Below, piece by piece: positions 1 to 12,388 of a stretch of 64,000 nucleotides of DNA. Where the stretch lies: assembly GCF_018991925.1 (NCBI RefSeq), contig NW_024748870.1, forward strand, positions 4,169,436 to 4,233,435, in the 5' to 3' direction. The notes beneath the pieces are model-generated. The model was not told the DNA's origin and did no database searches. It saw only the letters and a list, made by a program, of their open reading frames with translations. This stretch comes from Homarus americanus (Eukaryota; Arthropoda; Malacostraca; Decapoda; Nephropidae). A program made the position numbers and the translations under genes. Within the stretch, counting starts at the first letter, position 1. The number at the start of each line of letters is the position of its first letter.

Positions 1-736
1 CCAGAAGAAGTCTTGGAGTGTCAATGTTGTTGCCTCTCAGCGGGGTGTTTGTGTTACCATCAGGACGTGCTTTTACCACCCAGAGCTTGTTTTATCACTC
101 AGGTATTGATTTATCACTTAAACATTAACACTCAGAAATCATGTTACCACTCAGAATTGGCGTCATCATTCAGACCGACTATAAATTCTGCTATATAACT
201 CACAACAGAGAAAAAGGGTGAAATTAGCCCCTCTAAATATGGGAGAGGAAGGTGATCAAAATATGGTCCATCCTAACTAACTACTAACACCAGAAGCTTA
301 AAATCTGTTCTGTATGTTCATTGACCTAAAAACTATTACCTCATCAAATTTGGCACTGGTTAAAATTGCCACTCAGGATTGATGACCCATTAAAGTTGGA
401 GAAAGTGTGTGAGGCGGTGGGTGGGTGAGGAGGGATGATTTACTATTTGATATTGTGGTTTCTGCTCTCTCTCTCTCTCTCTCTCTCATAACCTGCCCTC
501 CTTTACTTCCCTCTCATGCTTCCTTTTTTCATTTTTTCCTCTTTTCTTCCTCCATCCCTCTCCCCCTTTTTTTCCTTCCCTCATTCTCTTCCTCCTTTCC
601 TACATCCCTCCCTCCCACCTCTCCTCTATCCTTCCTTCCATCTTTGTCTCCCCTAAAGTCACCTAGCTAATGTCTCCTGATGGTGCTAACGTCAATAATT
701 TTTCAAGAAGACACACGTGAGGCGGCGAAATGGAGC

Positions 737-805
<69 letters not shown>

Positions 806-2098
806 ACTGCATCAGCTTTAAGACGGAAAATACACAGCTTGTATCCGAAACGGGTCATTACACAAGGTAATTATGGGGGGTATTGTCAGCCTGGGACTCA
901 GCGGCGGACGTAATTGTCAGCTATCTTCCCCAAGCTGGTGGAGGAACTGAACTTTTTAACTGGTGAAGGAACTGAACTTTTTAGCTGGTGGAATAGCTGA
1001 ACTTTTTAACTGGTGGAGTAGCTGAACTTTCTACCTGGAGAAGTTGAACTTTTGAACAGTTAGAGCAGCTGAGGTTTATATTTTTCCCTTCAAGCTTAGG
1101 GGGGGGTGGGGGGACGAGGGAGAGGACGATGGTATGGAACACACAGCCTCTCTCTACGATGCAGCTCCGGGCTTTCATCTTTCACACTTCTACAGGAAGG
1201 AACCACCCGACGATGAGCTACAGCCTCGAGGTGGTCCAGTGTGGTTGATACTTGTGTTAGGTTTACCACCATCGATCTACAGGACCTCATTAGCGCCCTG
1301 GTCCTTTGATAAAACAGAGACGGAAGACTGGGAAGAGGATGAGGTGGGGGTGGTGCTGAAGACTCGAGATAACTGGTGACATCTGCCGTGGTGAAAGCTG
1401 TTGTGATACTCATATAATAATTAGCTATGACGGTGTGAATATTAATGTGAAAGAATAATAGAAGATAAACGAAAGGGATTATAAATTAGACGGTTGAGCT
1501 TCCCGGAGTGCGTTAACGAGGGGCCCCGATTCTCTAAGCCTCACTCACTACTGGGACAATACGTAACATAATATCGATCGTCTTTTGTTTATCTCTCGAC
1601 GCCCCATGCAAGTTGTGGGTGCTGTAGTGTGAGAAAATAAAATGTATTGTTGAAGGTAACAAGACGCGTAGACGCTTGTTAGCAGCCGACTGACTCACAT
1701 ACGCGTCATGAAATTCGATAAGACTTTGAAGACTACCTGACAAAGGAGAGAGAGAGAGAGAGAGAGAGAGGCAAGTGTCAGGTGCTCCTCAATAATGAAG
1801 AGCCTCAAGTCGTTAGCCTAACTAGAGGGGATGAGAACGAACCACTGTTAACTAGCTCACGTAACGACACAAAGATAACACTCAATTGCTCCTAAATTAC
1901 TCTGAGAATTTACCTTAACTAGATGTGTTTTCGTGTCTCTAAATGGAACAAAAAATCACATGAAGTGTAGCCACCCCAGCTTATTTCACCTTAAGATTAA
2001 CCACACCTTGAAGCTTAACCTCATCTAATCTAACTCGACATAACCTAACCTAACTTAATCTAACCTAACCTAAAACTGACCTAGCAATATGCGTAACT
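1..2098. other. Non-coding region with simple repeats
   Basis: It holds (TC)n at about 464-487, a pyrimidine-rich tract to 655, (CA)n at 738-803, four imperfect copies of GGTGGAATAGCTGAACTTTT-type units at 938-1030 and (GA)n at 1745-1771. From 1976 it has AGCTTATTTCACCTTAAGAT followed by CCTAA-type repeats. Open frames are short and overlap on both strands, so I call no gene. Confidence 0.6.
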
Positions 2099-2198
2099 NN
2101 NNNNNNNNNNNNNNNNNNNNNNNNNNNNNNNNNNNNNNNNNNNNNNNNNNNNNNNNNNNNNNNNNNNNNNNNNNNNNNNNNNNNNNNNNNNNNNNNNN
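2099..2198. other. Assembly gap (100 N)
   Basis: Exactly 100 N. It falls inside a CCTAA-rich repeat copy, so the gap size is probably a placeholder. Confidence 0.98.
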
Positions 2199-2725
2199 TC
2201 AGTTATGTTAGGTCAAAAGAAAAAGTGTTCAGGTTGAAATCTAATGAACCAAAGGAGGTAACAGTAACTTATGTGTTTAATGTCAAGTAGAAAGTTCTTT
2301 AAAGGGTTAGAATTGATCATATCTTTAAAAAAAAAATCATATATAGAAGTCATTAGTGAACGAGTTTATATTAGATGATCGATAAATAAAAAAGTTCCAA
2401 ATGTTCTACGATGAGTAAATGTTATTTTGAAGAATTAAGATTACTTACTAGATAAAGGAAATATAATTGGAACATTTTAGGAGGACTGTTTACCTTGAAG
2501 TAGGACAGTGCTGTAGAATATAATCACACGGTTTGTCTGGGTAATGTCGTGGACAGCCAAACACCCGGAGCATCAAACAAATACTAACAGGGAATTAGTG
2601 CGATAGAGATCCGGTGTACCTCCATGAGACGTCACCTGTGGAATGTCATTGGCATTTGTTGTTTTGTTCTCTCATTGGTCAATTGCTGTAGCTGCCTCTT
2701 GAAATACTCGACAGTGATTGGGTTA

Positions 2726-2780
2726 AGTGTGGTGGGGTGGGGTTTGGTGGGGTGGGGTTTGGTGGGGTGGGGTGGGGTGG
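2726..2780 (+). repeat. G-rich repeat (GGTGGGGTGGGGTTT)
   Basis: Many runs of four G separated by T or TTT on the plus strand form a potential G-quadruplex array. The flanking sequence 2199-3590 is otherwise unremarkable. Confidence 0.85.
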
Positions 2781-3597
2781 TCAAGCAGCACGATACTTGT
2801 CATGCCTGCTACCTGTTTTTAACGGGTATTGTGCATATTCAAAAATGGTTAGTGATTTAATGAAGACTCAAATATTTTATCATATCCTGTCCCTATAAAT
2901 AATTGTCACGAGAGGTGTTTTATTATTTACTGCATAAAATCAGAAACAATAAAACTTACTCACGAGTTTCATTCAATTAAATCTTTTCCGTGACCAACAG
3001 AAACTTGAGTACATTAACGCCTGACTCTACGCTGCCCACGCTTATCGATCATTCAAAACAGAGAACCACGGAACCTTTAACTTATACGATGCAAGTCGAA
3101 AATTACGGATTATAGATTAGAAAAAAAAACAGTCCGATACTGTGGTGATAGTCGAGTACATTGAAACCACCATACTTCCAGGTGTCATTATGAAGAACCC
3201 TGAGGTATGATTTCCATTTTGTTCAACTACTTTTAAAGGGTAAGAGTTGTTCGTTGTTTAATTACCAATCTGTTTTCTCTAACTTTATTTGTTGAACACT
3301 TAAATGCCTTTCATTATTAATAGTCTAATTTGCATATATTCCAAACTTTTCAATGGGATTTAAAGGAAGCGGCGTGGAGTTGCTTGTCCGTCAATAAATA
3401 TGCTATTGGTTCTGGCATGAATCAATAGCAGAACTAACTACTAGCAGCTGGACATCTACTGCTCCCCTAAAACACTAGGAGCTATACACATGACAGACAG
3501 ACAGGTGGAGGTGGTGGTAGAGAGATGTGGTGGTTGAGGGATATAGGTTGGTTGTGGTGATGGTGGTGGTGTGTAAGTGCTGGTGCAGGAAGTAATA

Positions 3598-3850
3598 GCA
3601 GTGACGTAGGTAGTGACGTAAATAGTGACGTAGGTAGTGACGTAGGTTAGGTGGTGACATAGGTAGTGACGTAGGTAGTGACGCAGGTGGTGTTGCCAGG
3701 TCGTCAAGGTGACTCGAAATATAATAATCCTCACTGACATATCCTTTAAAACAACACAATTGAATCGAAACACATCTGAAACAGCGCACAGTGACTCGAA
3801 GCACATCTGAAACAGCGCACAGTGACTCGAAGCACATCTGAAATAGCGCA
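3598..3850. repeat. 12-bp TAGTGACGTAGG repeats and 31-bp repeats
   Basis: At 3600-3690 TGACGT recurs at 12-nt spacing (3602, 3614, 3626, 3638) and again at 3667. At 3766-3850 a 31-bp unit (TCGAAGCACATCTGAAACAG and onward) occurs about three times. Confidence 0.85.
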
Positions 3851-5150
3851 CAGTGGTGTGTTGGCGTGTGGAGGAGGGGAGGTATTGGCGCGTGGGGGTA
3901 GGTATTGGCGCTTGGAGGAGGCCAACACCAAGATGACAGTAAATCCCTCTAATAAACCTGTAAGCCGCCACCTCACTCCTACCCACCATTACCTAATCAC
4001 ACCTCTCGTACCTAGACTCGAATCTCTTGACTTGACACTCTACCTGTACGCCGGCGACCACAAATTACAGATAAGTGTGTGTGTGTGGGGGGGAGGAGGT
4101 TGATGGGGGGTTTTGGGGGTGGGTGGACGGGTTTTGTGTGTGGGGGGTAAGAGGGGGGGGGTTGTGTGGGTGGGGGGGTTGTGTGTGTGTGAAAGTCAGG
4201 TAGAGAACAGGTGGTTCTCATCTTGAGCCTGTATACCTGACCACCTATCGCACTGATAACGTTAAATTTAGTGCTGGGAGAAACCTGATTTACTGAGAAA
4301 CACACGAGTACAATTAGCACTAAATATTTCCCTCGTCCGTGTATTCTACTCGTCCGTGTCTCGTCCGTGAATGCATTCCCGTTCGTAGATACATCACACC
4401 CTCCAACCGGAAGTTATATCGACCCAAACTCACACGAATAACGATAGATCTTAACGAAATTTAGCATATAGGTGTACCATAGACCTCAGCCCAGGTAAAT
4501 GGTAACCAAATTCTGTCATTAAGGTAGAGAGATATAAACACTAATACTGTTCCATAGCTGAAAGTTAATCTACTTCCAACATCTTTTTCTTCTTCAAATT
4601 TCTCTTATTCCTTATACTTAAAATATAACTAATGACGATGGAAGTAACAATAATAATGTAATAAAAATTAATTGTATTTCAACCAATAAATAATACAATC
4701 ACTGGTATATTATTGTTATTATTACTACTGCTATCATTATTATCACCATTATTCTACGCACGACCACCACAGTTCCCCCTCATCATAATAATTAATGCAC
4801 TTGGCTGGGTTCCGTAACAGCAGTGAGATTTAGTAAGACTTAAAATTTAGTGGAGTATAAATTTTTGACCCCTTGTCTAGCCTCCTCCCCCCTATTGTGT
4901 ATGCAAATGAGGCAGGAATATTCACAACCCATGTACGTATCTTGGATGACAGGCAAACATGTCGGTACTGTGTGCTTTTATACATACATACATACAGTGG
5001 TAACGTGGATAAAAACACACAGTAAAAAGAAAACACGGGCATTATTAAGGTCTCCTGTACACAAACACACATTATTAAAGTCTATACACACATACAACTA
5101 ACATCTCCTCAACACACACACACAACCCAAAACACCATCTTGCCACCTTT
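3851..5150. other. Non-coding, G-rich tract then AT-rich sequence
   Basis: A strand-asymmetric G-rich tract lies at 4075-4190. The remainder is AT-rich with (ATT)-type runs near 4700-4750. No gene is recognised. Confidence 0.6.
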
Positions 5151-5194
5151 TAACCACGCAAATGACCCCTTAACGAGGTACAGGTGAGAGGCGG

Positions 5195-5565
5195 CGCGAG
5201 AGAGAGAGAGAGAGAGAGGGGGGGAGGTGTAGGGTGTGTGGCGTGTGTGTGAAGGTGTAGGGGTGTGTGTGTGTGACGGAGGTGTAGATGTGTGTGTGTG
5301 TGACGGAGGGTAGGGGTGTGTGTGTGTGACGGAGGTGTAGGGGGTGTGTGTGTGAGAGGTGTGTGTGTGTGTGACGGAGGTGTAGAGTGTGTGTGTGTGT
5401 GGAGGTGTGTGTGTGTGTGTGACGGAGGGAGGTGTAGGGTGTGTGTGTGTGTGTGACGGAGGTGTAGAGTGTGTGTGTGTGTGTGTGTGACGGAGGTGTA
5501 GAGTGTGTGACGGAGTGTGTGTGTGTGTGTGACGGAGGTGTAGTGTGTGTGACGGATGTTAGGAC
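5195..5565. repeat. (GA)n and TG-rich minisatellite with GACGGAGGTGTAG
   Basis: (GA)n at 5196-5217 is followed by (TG)n blocks separated by GACGGAGGTGTAG units. The threonine- and histidine-rich open frame across it is an artefact. Confidence 0.92.
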
Positions 5566-5804
5566 GAAGCAATTAGTGGTTGATTGAATGAGCTGACGTA
5601 AGATAAGGTATGTTAGAGATACCTGACCTAATGGATCCTAATCTACCCTAACTAACCTAACCTCACCTCCCACCAACCTAACCTAACCTACACTAACACT
5701 GAACAACAAAAGGTCATAACGAAGTAACAACGAACGAACCAGTGACCAGAACGAACCCATACACTGGTAAGAGGTGACATGATATCGTAATAAATAACCT
5801 AACC

Positions 5805-6260
5805 GGCCTCTGTAACACCTCTGTAACACCTCTGTAACACTTGTAACACCTCTGTAACACCTCTAACACCTTTGTAACACCTGTCTGTAACCTCTTCCTT
5901 ATCTTCTTCTCCGTGAATAGGCTTATCCAGAATCTCTAATGAACATGGTAAGGTTATGTCCTTATTTAATGGGTAGGCGTATATAGTTAATGGATAGGCG
6001 TATATAGTTAATGGGTATAAGCGTATATAGTTAATGGGTAGGCGTATATAGTTAATGGGTAGGCGTATATAGTTAATGGGTAGGCGTATATAGTTAATGG
6101 GTAGGCGTATATGGTTAATGGATAGGCGTATATAGTTAATGGGTAGGCGTATATAGTTAATGGGTAGGCGTATATAGTTAATGGGTAGGCGTATATAGTT
6201 AATGGGTAGGCGTATATAGTTAATGGGTAGGCGTATATAGTTAATGGGTAGGCGTATATC
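5805..6260. repeat. 11-bp and 21-bp tandem repeats
   Basis: CCTCTGTAACA units lie at 5805-5890. GTTAATGGGTAGGCGTATATA units of 21 bp lie at about 5968-6259, in 13-14 copies with one GGATAGG variant. The encoded RLPINYI frame is a repeat artefact because 21 is a multiple of three. Confidence 0.93.
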
Positions 6261-6535
6261 CTCACTCAATCACTGTGGTGCGTGACGTCATCCCCCACCT
6301 AACTGGCGTAGGGGGATACTTCAACAAATGCTTCTTCCACTTTATTTCTTTCCTATAAAATCGATTAAATCTTTGTCAATGTTTTTATCTTATTGAATAC
6401 AGAGTTTATTCCTCTCGTATATTTAGACATTTTGTTAAATTTATTGAGAGATTAGATGTGGGTTTTTTTTTTTTTCAAGATTGGGAAGAAAATATGGATT
6501 AGCTGATGTTTGGTAATTTTATGTTTACTTCATTT

Positions 6536-6840
6536 GATGGGTTAGGTTAGGTAAGGTAGGGATAGATTAGGTTAAGTTAGGTTAGGTTAATTTAGGTCAC
6601 GTTAGGTAAGGTAGGGTTAGATTAGGTTAAGTTAGGTTAAGTAAGGTTAGATTAGATTGTTAGGTTAACTTCAGGGTGTTTAACCTTCAAGTGAAATAAG
6701 CTGGGGGGACAAATATTCAGGCGATCAAAAAACACAATGAAATTACGCCTAGCACTGTCTCTCTGAGGTCGTTAGTTGATATAACACAGGAGTCTATGAT
6801 ATAACACAGGAGTCTATGATATAACACAGGAGTCTTGAGT
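6536..6840. repeat. TTAGG-type repeat copy with GTGAAATAAGCT end, and 20-bp repeats
   Basis: Degenerate GGTTAGGTTAGG sequence at 6538-6670 ends with ACCTTCAAGTGAAATAAGCT, the reverse of the motif at 1976 and part of the TIR at 49408. Three copies of TATGATATAACACAGGAGTC follow at about 6777-6835. Confidence 0.75.
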
Positions 6841-7823
6841 CTATGTTTGAAACCTGATATATAACCGAGGGAGGTCAGGCAAACGAGCAGCTCAGGTCAG
6901 GAAACGTTAAATGGGTTATCGTGGGTCAGGGTCTATATGCCGAGGTTAGGACGTCTTTTGGGGGAAATCGAAAAATCCTTGGCAGTCGGACCTTGACGTT
7001 GGTGTTTAGGATTTTGAGGGTATTTTGATCCACACTAGGCATCAAGGGGTACTAAAGGGCATACAAGGCATTTAAGGGCATCTTCAACCACACCAGGCAT
7101 CAGGAATACTAAGGGTATAGGGGACCAGTAAGGGTCATCCACCACCATCTAGGTCCTCCCAGGTGGCTCAGTGACCCTTAAAATAAGAGGCGATACGCGT
7201 TTTCTCCCTGAGTGACCTTCTGACCCCTCTAACACCGCCACCAGAGGTCATTGTAGGTCAAGTCTCCCAACACTTCTACACTCCCTTGTTAACTTAGTGG
7301 GGGAGAGAGAGAGAGAGAGAGAGAAAGGTAAGTAAAGAGACAAGAGACAGTAAATAAAGAGAGAGAGAGAGAGAGAGAGAGACTTCTCGTAAGATTTAAC
7401 TGATGGGAATCTTGAGAGAATAATTGAAAGTATATCCAAATCACTTCATTATTTACACGGGATTAAATTGTAAATAGAAAACAAACTGCCATTCACAGAA
7501 TGATATACCTCTCTCTCTCACTCACTCTCTCTCTACACACAGTCATAAAAACATACCCAAGTTCTAAATGGTTATATATTAATATCCGGGAATTCCTCAT
7601 CAAACTATTAACATAATGTTTAGATGTGGACAGAATTCCTGGTACACTTGGCATCTACCTGTGGCTCATATCTAGGTCTAATAACGCTGTTTTGTCATCA
7701 CATATGGAGGAGCCACAAAATACAAAAAAACATTCCGTAATACAAAAACAAAACCGAGATAATACATTAAAACTGTAACCCCTGTCACCTAATGATCCTC
7801 AAGGAACTAAAGAAACAAAAGTA
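6841..7823. other. Non-coding; (GA)n and (TC)n tracts
   Basis: (GA)n lies at 7303-7325 and 7358-7382, and (TC)n near 7510-7535. No gene is recognised. Confidence 0.6.
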
Positions 7824-8260
7824 CAGTAATATCTCTGTTAGCCGGAACTCTTCAATACCCGGAATTCAATTGGCTTAAGTTTTCCCGGGAAACTCTCTCC
7901 ATTCCTAGTATGTGAACAAGTGTCCGAGATTGAAAATCAGGCGCATTTTCCGAGAAATTTCCGAACAAATTCTTGAAACTCTCTCCAATGTTTTTCCGGG
8001 ACTGGGAGCAACGTCTGAAGGTGAAATAATGCAGAATTCTGGAAAATTCCGTGAAAATTTTTCTGCTCTGGGTTTAGTAACAAATTCCGAGGACGAAATA
8101 ATGCGCAATTTCCGACAAAGAAAATGCCCGGTATCCAGAAAATTCTGGGGATGTTTGATTTTTCAGGGTTTGAGAGTCATCTCGTTACCCAGAATTCTCT
8201 CATCCCCAGAAGAACTTTGCACCAATTATTCCAACAAACGAGAATATCACTACTAGCAAT
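7824..8260. mobile_element. Possible Tigger/pogo-derived fragment
   Basis: CAGTAATATCTCTGTTAGCC after TA resembles a pogo/Tigger terminal repeat. The following sequence is rich in CCCGGAATTC and CCGAGAAATT motifs and open on the plus strand (7912-8256), but shows no transposase motif. The right end was not found. Confidence 0.3.
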
Positions 8261-8372
8261 TTGCTTTCCACTGCATAAAAGGAAATGCATGAACTTTATC
8301 TAGACCCGAAAAACATTTGAACAAAAAACTTTTCAATTCAGCTTCAATAAGATATACCAATGTCCTCTCCTC

Positions 8373-8728
8373 CACTAGCCCATGACTGTGGAACACTAAC
8401 CGCTGGACCAACAGGATACTAAAAGCAGTCCTAGACTTTGTTATATTTCACACAAAGTCTGTTCAACGAGCTTATGGCGCCGTGAACCTCTAATGGGGAC
8501 TACCTGTATCACGTAGGTGGTTAGAGTAACGTTTTACCAAATCCAGCTTCGAAACACGAGGATCCATATATATTTCATGATATATGATACAGGTAGTCCC
8601 CATTAGAGGTTCACTGCGCCATAAGCTCGTTGAACAGACTTTGTGTGAAATATAACAAAGTCTAGGACTGTTTTTAGTATCCTGGTGGTCCAGCGGTTAG
8701 CGTTCCCTGGTCACAGTCATGGGCTAGT
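8373..8728. repeat. Head-to-head inverted pair of tRNA-like SINE segments
   Basis: Arms 8373-8510 and 8586-8728 are inverted copies with few differences (a 5-nt gap, ACCAG). Each contains a tRNA-like A box (TGGTCCAGCGGTTAGCG). The plus-strand copy continues to a B box GGGTTCGAATCC near 8738, so the unit resembles a tRNA-derived SINE head. About 100 bp upstream of the A box (GATACAGGTAGTCCCCATTA) is shared by both arms. Confidence 0.75.
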
Positions 8729-8810
8729 GCGCCTTGGGTTCGAATCCTGGCGGGTTGAGGTGTTGATTGTATGTAGAAGTCCGCGTGCTATTGGGCTATA
8801 TATATATATA

Positions 8811-9066
8811 TGCAAGTAAATCACTGTGGGTGCGCGTGATCTAGGTATATGCTGATAATCACAAGGAAAGAAGAAAACACGAAGTTCCCAAGCGCTTTCG
8901 TGTAATTCACATCTTCAGGGGTGAGTACAGACTAAGGAAAAGTGCAAAACAAGGTATATATACAGAGGAGGGTGAGATCACGAAAGCGCTTGGGAACTTC
9001 GTGTTTTCTTCTTTCCTTGTGATTATCAGCATATACCTAGATCACGCGCACCTACAGTGATTTACT

Positions 9067-9148
<82 letters not shown>
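8811..9148. repeat. 92-bp inverted repeat followed by a long (TA)n tract
   Basis: Arms 8811-8902 and 8979-9070 match with one visible mismatch and are separated by 76 nt. TA runs lie outside both arms: short at 8797-8810 and long at 9070-9148. The arm includes CACGAAGTTCCCAAGCGCTT. Confidence 0.92.
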
Positions 9149-9151
<3 letters not shown>

Positions 9152-10400
9152 CCCCAGTCTTCACATGATAAACAAAACTTTGCATTTGAACGGAACAAAG
9201 ATATACACTAATTTTTTTCTTCACCTAAAATAAGTATGCATAAGTGTTGCAACGAAATTTATATACAAACATTTTTAGCTGATCCTGGCAATAACTCTAC
9301 GAAGCAATTGTACTAAAATACATACATAAATCATCCCTCCATCCACAGTAAACTTTACATGTAATTTAAACAAAAAAATTATATAGGTACAATATCTTCC
9401 ATCTGAGAACAAAGTTTGCATGTGTTGCATTGAAATACATAAGTATTGTACCGAAAAATATACTTGAACTTTAATTGCTAGATCATAATTATATGAGGTG
9501 AAAAGAAATACATATGTACACTGTACAGTATGTCATCTGCTCATGAAAAAAATTGCATTTATGCTATACTAAAACATATGAACGTTACTGCCATCTGAAG
9601 AACAAATAGTCTGTACCACCATAAACCTTATTTTAAGTGTTATTTATACTTTTAATTAAATTTATACATTGTAAGCAATCCTTACCTCAACTTAAAGCTA
9701 ACAGTGTGACAAGACTTGATTTACCTCAGTACACCGTTAACACCGCTAGGGTGCTTGTACTGCACGGTCCGCGGGGTCGGTAAGATGCTCGCAATAAAAA
9801 CATATTTGCTCCCTGATAAAGTAAGACTCAGGATTCAAAGTTTATCCCCACTTTATACAGTGATGGACAAATTTAACTTTTAGTTTAAAGCTCATTAACT
9901 CTGTTTATTTCAAAGTAACTTTAAATTTTGTCTTAGCCGATTTTAGTCAAATTTTAACCTAACGCAAACCATAAATCTGGATGAGCATATTTAAAACTGC
10001 ACCCTAGTATAACCTAACCTGGTATAAAAAACTAAATATAATAAAGTTTCATACAATTGAACCTTGTACTTACCACAGTCCACAGACGCCTCTGAAGTTC
10101 TGACCTGTAAAACCATAAGCCAGCGTTATTAACAAATAATTACTATAGTAAGCTGGTTTAACATAATCTTGTTAAACAACAAACCCGTCACCAACACCGT
10201 AGTTGTACTTCTTTGACACCATTGACATGATAAAAAACAAACTTTCCCTCACTAAGAATTTTAAAGTAATGCCATACTTCAGTTACTGTGCCAATGGCCT
10301 TCATCCCAGATAATAAAAATAAATAAATAAATCACTGATTAGTTACTAATATATGATTTCTCACCTTTGTAACTAACTAATACTATTCTCGTTAAAAATA
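9149..10400. other. No feature recognised
   Basis: AT-rich sequence without a recognisable gene or repeat apart from short A/T runs. Confidence 0.55.
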
Positions 10401-10401
10401 A

Positions 10402-10530
10402 TCTAATTTAATCTAACCTAACCTTCCTAACCTAACTTAATCTAACCTAACCTTCCTAACCTAACTTAGTCTAACCTAACCTTCCTAACCTAACTTAACC
10501 CAACCTATCCTTCCTAACATAGGTAAATCA
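10402..10530. repeat. CCTAA-type repeats (CTAACCTAACCTTC)
   Basis: Four copies of a unit CCTAACTTAATCTAACCTAA followed by CCTT. They are telomere-like but degenerate, so this is an interstitial repeat. Confidence 0.8.
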
Positions 10531-10884
10531 CGTCAACCTAAACTAACCTTGACTGTCACAGTGTGTCCTCCCTGACACAGGTCACAACCTTCCACAATCA
10601 CTAACAATATCACAGTTGGGGAAATCTTTTGGTTCTTGTCTGTGGTCAATAGTAAGGTGCCCAACCCTGAGACCCATGTAATGTGTCTGGCAAGTTTAAG
10701 GTCTCTAACTGCTTCTGGTTTGATGCTATGGTTGAACATAGACAGACAGACAGACAGACAGACTCACTACATCAAGTTGCATTCTTATACAAATGGTTTG
10801 TGTGATATTTACTCAACTTGTGTAGATATAATACAAAATACAGTTACCCGAAGTACCACACACTTCAAAATTATTTATCATTCT

Positions 10885-11800
10885 ATCATAATGTTTTATT
10901 TACATAAGAACATAAAGAGTCTGCAATAGGTCGGTTGGCCTGTGCAGTGTGCATGGCAGCTCCTGTCGAGAGTTACTACCACTCTCTATCATCCATGAAT
11001 CTATCTAGCTTCCTTTTGAAACTTTCCAGAGTTCCCGGACTTACTACAAAGTTGCTAAGCTTGTTCCACTCGTCCACCACCCTATTTGTGAACCAGTTTC
11101 TTCCTATCTCCCTCCTAAACCTAAACTTATCCAACTTGAATCCGTTGCTCCGAGTCCTATCCTGCTCGGATATTATAAGAACTTTATTTATATCCCCTTT
11201 ATTGATTCCTTTCACCCACTTAAATACTTCTATCATATCTCCCCGCACTCTTCGTCTTTCTAGGGAATGCAAGTTTAGTTTCATTAACCTATCCTGATAT
11301 GGAAGGTTTCTAAGTCCCGGAATCATTTTCGTCATTCTTCGCTGCACCGACTCGAGTGAATTGATATCCATTCTATAATAAGGGCACTGGAACTGAACCG
11401 CATAATCGAGGTGCGGCCTGACTAGCACAAGATATAGTTGCAATAAGACCTCTGCACTCTTATTACTTACACTTCTAGATATAAAACCCAATACTCTGTT
11501 TGCCTTATTTCGAACATTAACACACTGTTTTCTAGGCCGTAGATCCGGGCTTACAAGTACCCCTAGGTCTCTTCACAAGTCGACTTCTCTAGGTCGATGT
11601 TGTTTAGGATGTATACATTATCAGTATTTGTTCTTCCAATATTAAGTACGCTGCACTTGCTAGTGTTGAATTTTATTTGCCATTTTTCAGACCACCCCTG
11701 CAGTTTATTTAGTTCCTCCTGTAATGTATTTGCATCCTGCCCTGAATTAATCTGCCGCCTTATTTTGGTCCCCTCCCAACTCAGAAGTTTCATCACTCAT
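10885..11800 (-). mobile_element. 5'-truncated non-LTR retrotransposon (Jockey/CR1-like), 3' part
   Basis: The minus strand encodes the end of a LINE reverse transcriptase. From 11796 it has NSGQDANTLQEELNKLQGWS and EKWQIKFNTSKCSVLNIGR. After a one-base frame change near 11565 come DLGVLVSPDLRPRKQCVN and NKANRVLGFISRSVSNKSAE, LQLYLVLVRPHLDYAVQFQC, VQRRMTKMIPGLRNLPYQDR, and finally RREIGRNWFTNRVVDEWNKL with a stop at 10976. The DNA after the stop ends in a CTTTATGTTCTTATG tail, typical of this kind of element. The FADD part of the RT is corrupted or lost. Confidence 0.92.
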
Positions 11801-12388
11801 AATTTTTAATAGTAATGGTGGAAGAGAAGGTTAACAACAGAAGTCTAACCAGCCTAACATTATCTAACTTCCTAACAGGGAGGCTCTGCCCCTTGTACCC
11901 TCCAGCATATAAGCATAAATAACTTAGTGTGATATCTGGCAACAACGGAAGCAATTTCCATGAAGCGGCATTGTGTAATTTTAAACACTTACACGTCCTA
12001 TCAACTAGTCCATGCTGACAGATGAACTCTTAGAGACGGTCTTCATCCTCTACAAGCAGTAGCAGAATATTCTTACACTGTAATCTTTCATAACTCACCA
12101 GACCTCACCTTAATTACTACAATTACTTCCTCTTTTATTCTCCTAAAATAAAATAAAATTCCTTTCATAGAAAAGAATGATTCCTATAGTGTAAAACTAA
12201 AAAAAAAAAAAAAATATCTCGCAAAAAGTATTCCTTCTACATTCTATGTCTGTTTCTTGGGGCAATAAAGTTTTATCTTCTATCGATAAATTTCTTCAGG
12301 TAACAGCTAAGGCTGGAACAATATCTTAAATATTACCAACAACAGTAAAAATACTCACTGGAGGTCTTGCTGGTGGTGTCATCCCGAG
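11801..12388. other. No feature recognised
   Basis: AT-rich sequence without a gene. A short A run lies at 12199-12214. Confidence 0.5.

Noticed and set aside
1990..2098. True telomere end
   Set aside because: The CCTAA repeats are degenerate, short, flanked by unique sequence and occur at many sites; they look like part of an interspersed repeat.
5799..6269. Repeat protein frame with RLPINYI units
   Set aside because: The 21-bp tandem repeat is a multiple of three, so it stays open in several frames by chance. No start context, domain or splice structure.
8680..8760. Possible functional tRNA gene (Glu-like A box and perfect B box)
   Set aside because: The spacing and the region between the boxes do not form a convincing anticodon arm or acceptor stem, and an inverted copy exists. 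Better explained as a tRNA-derived SINE head.
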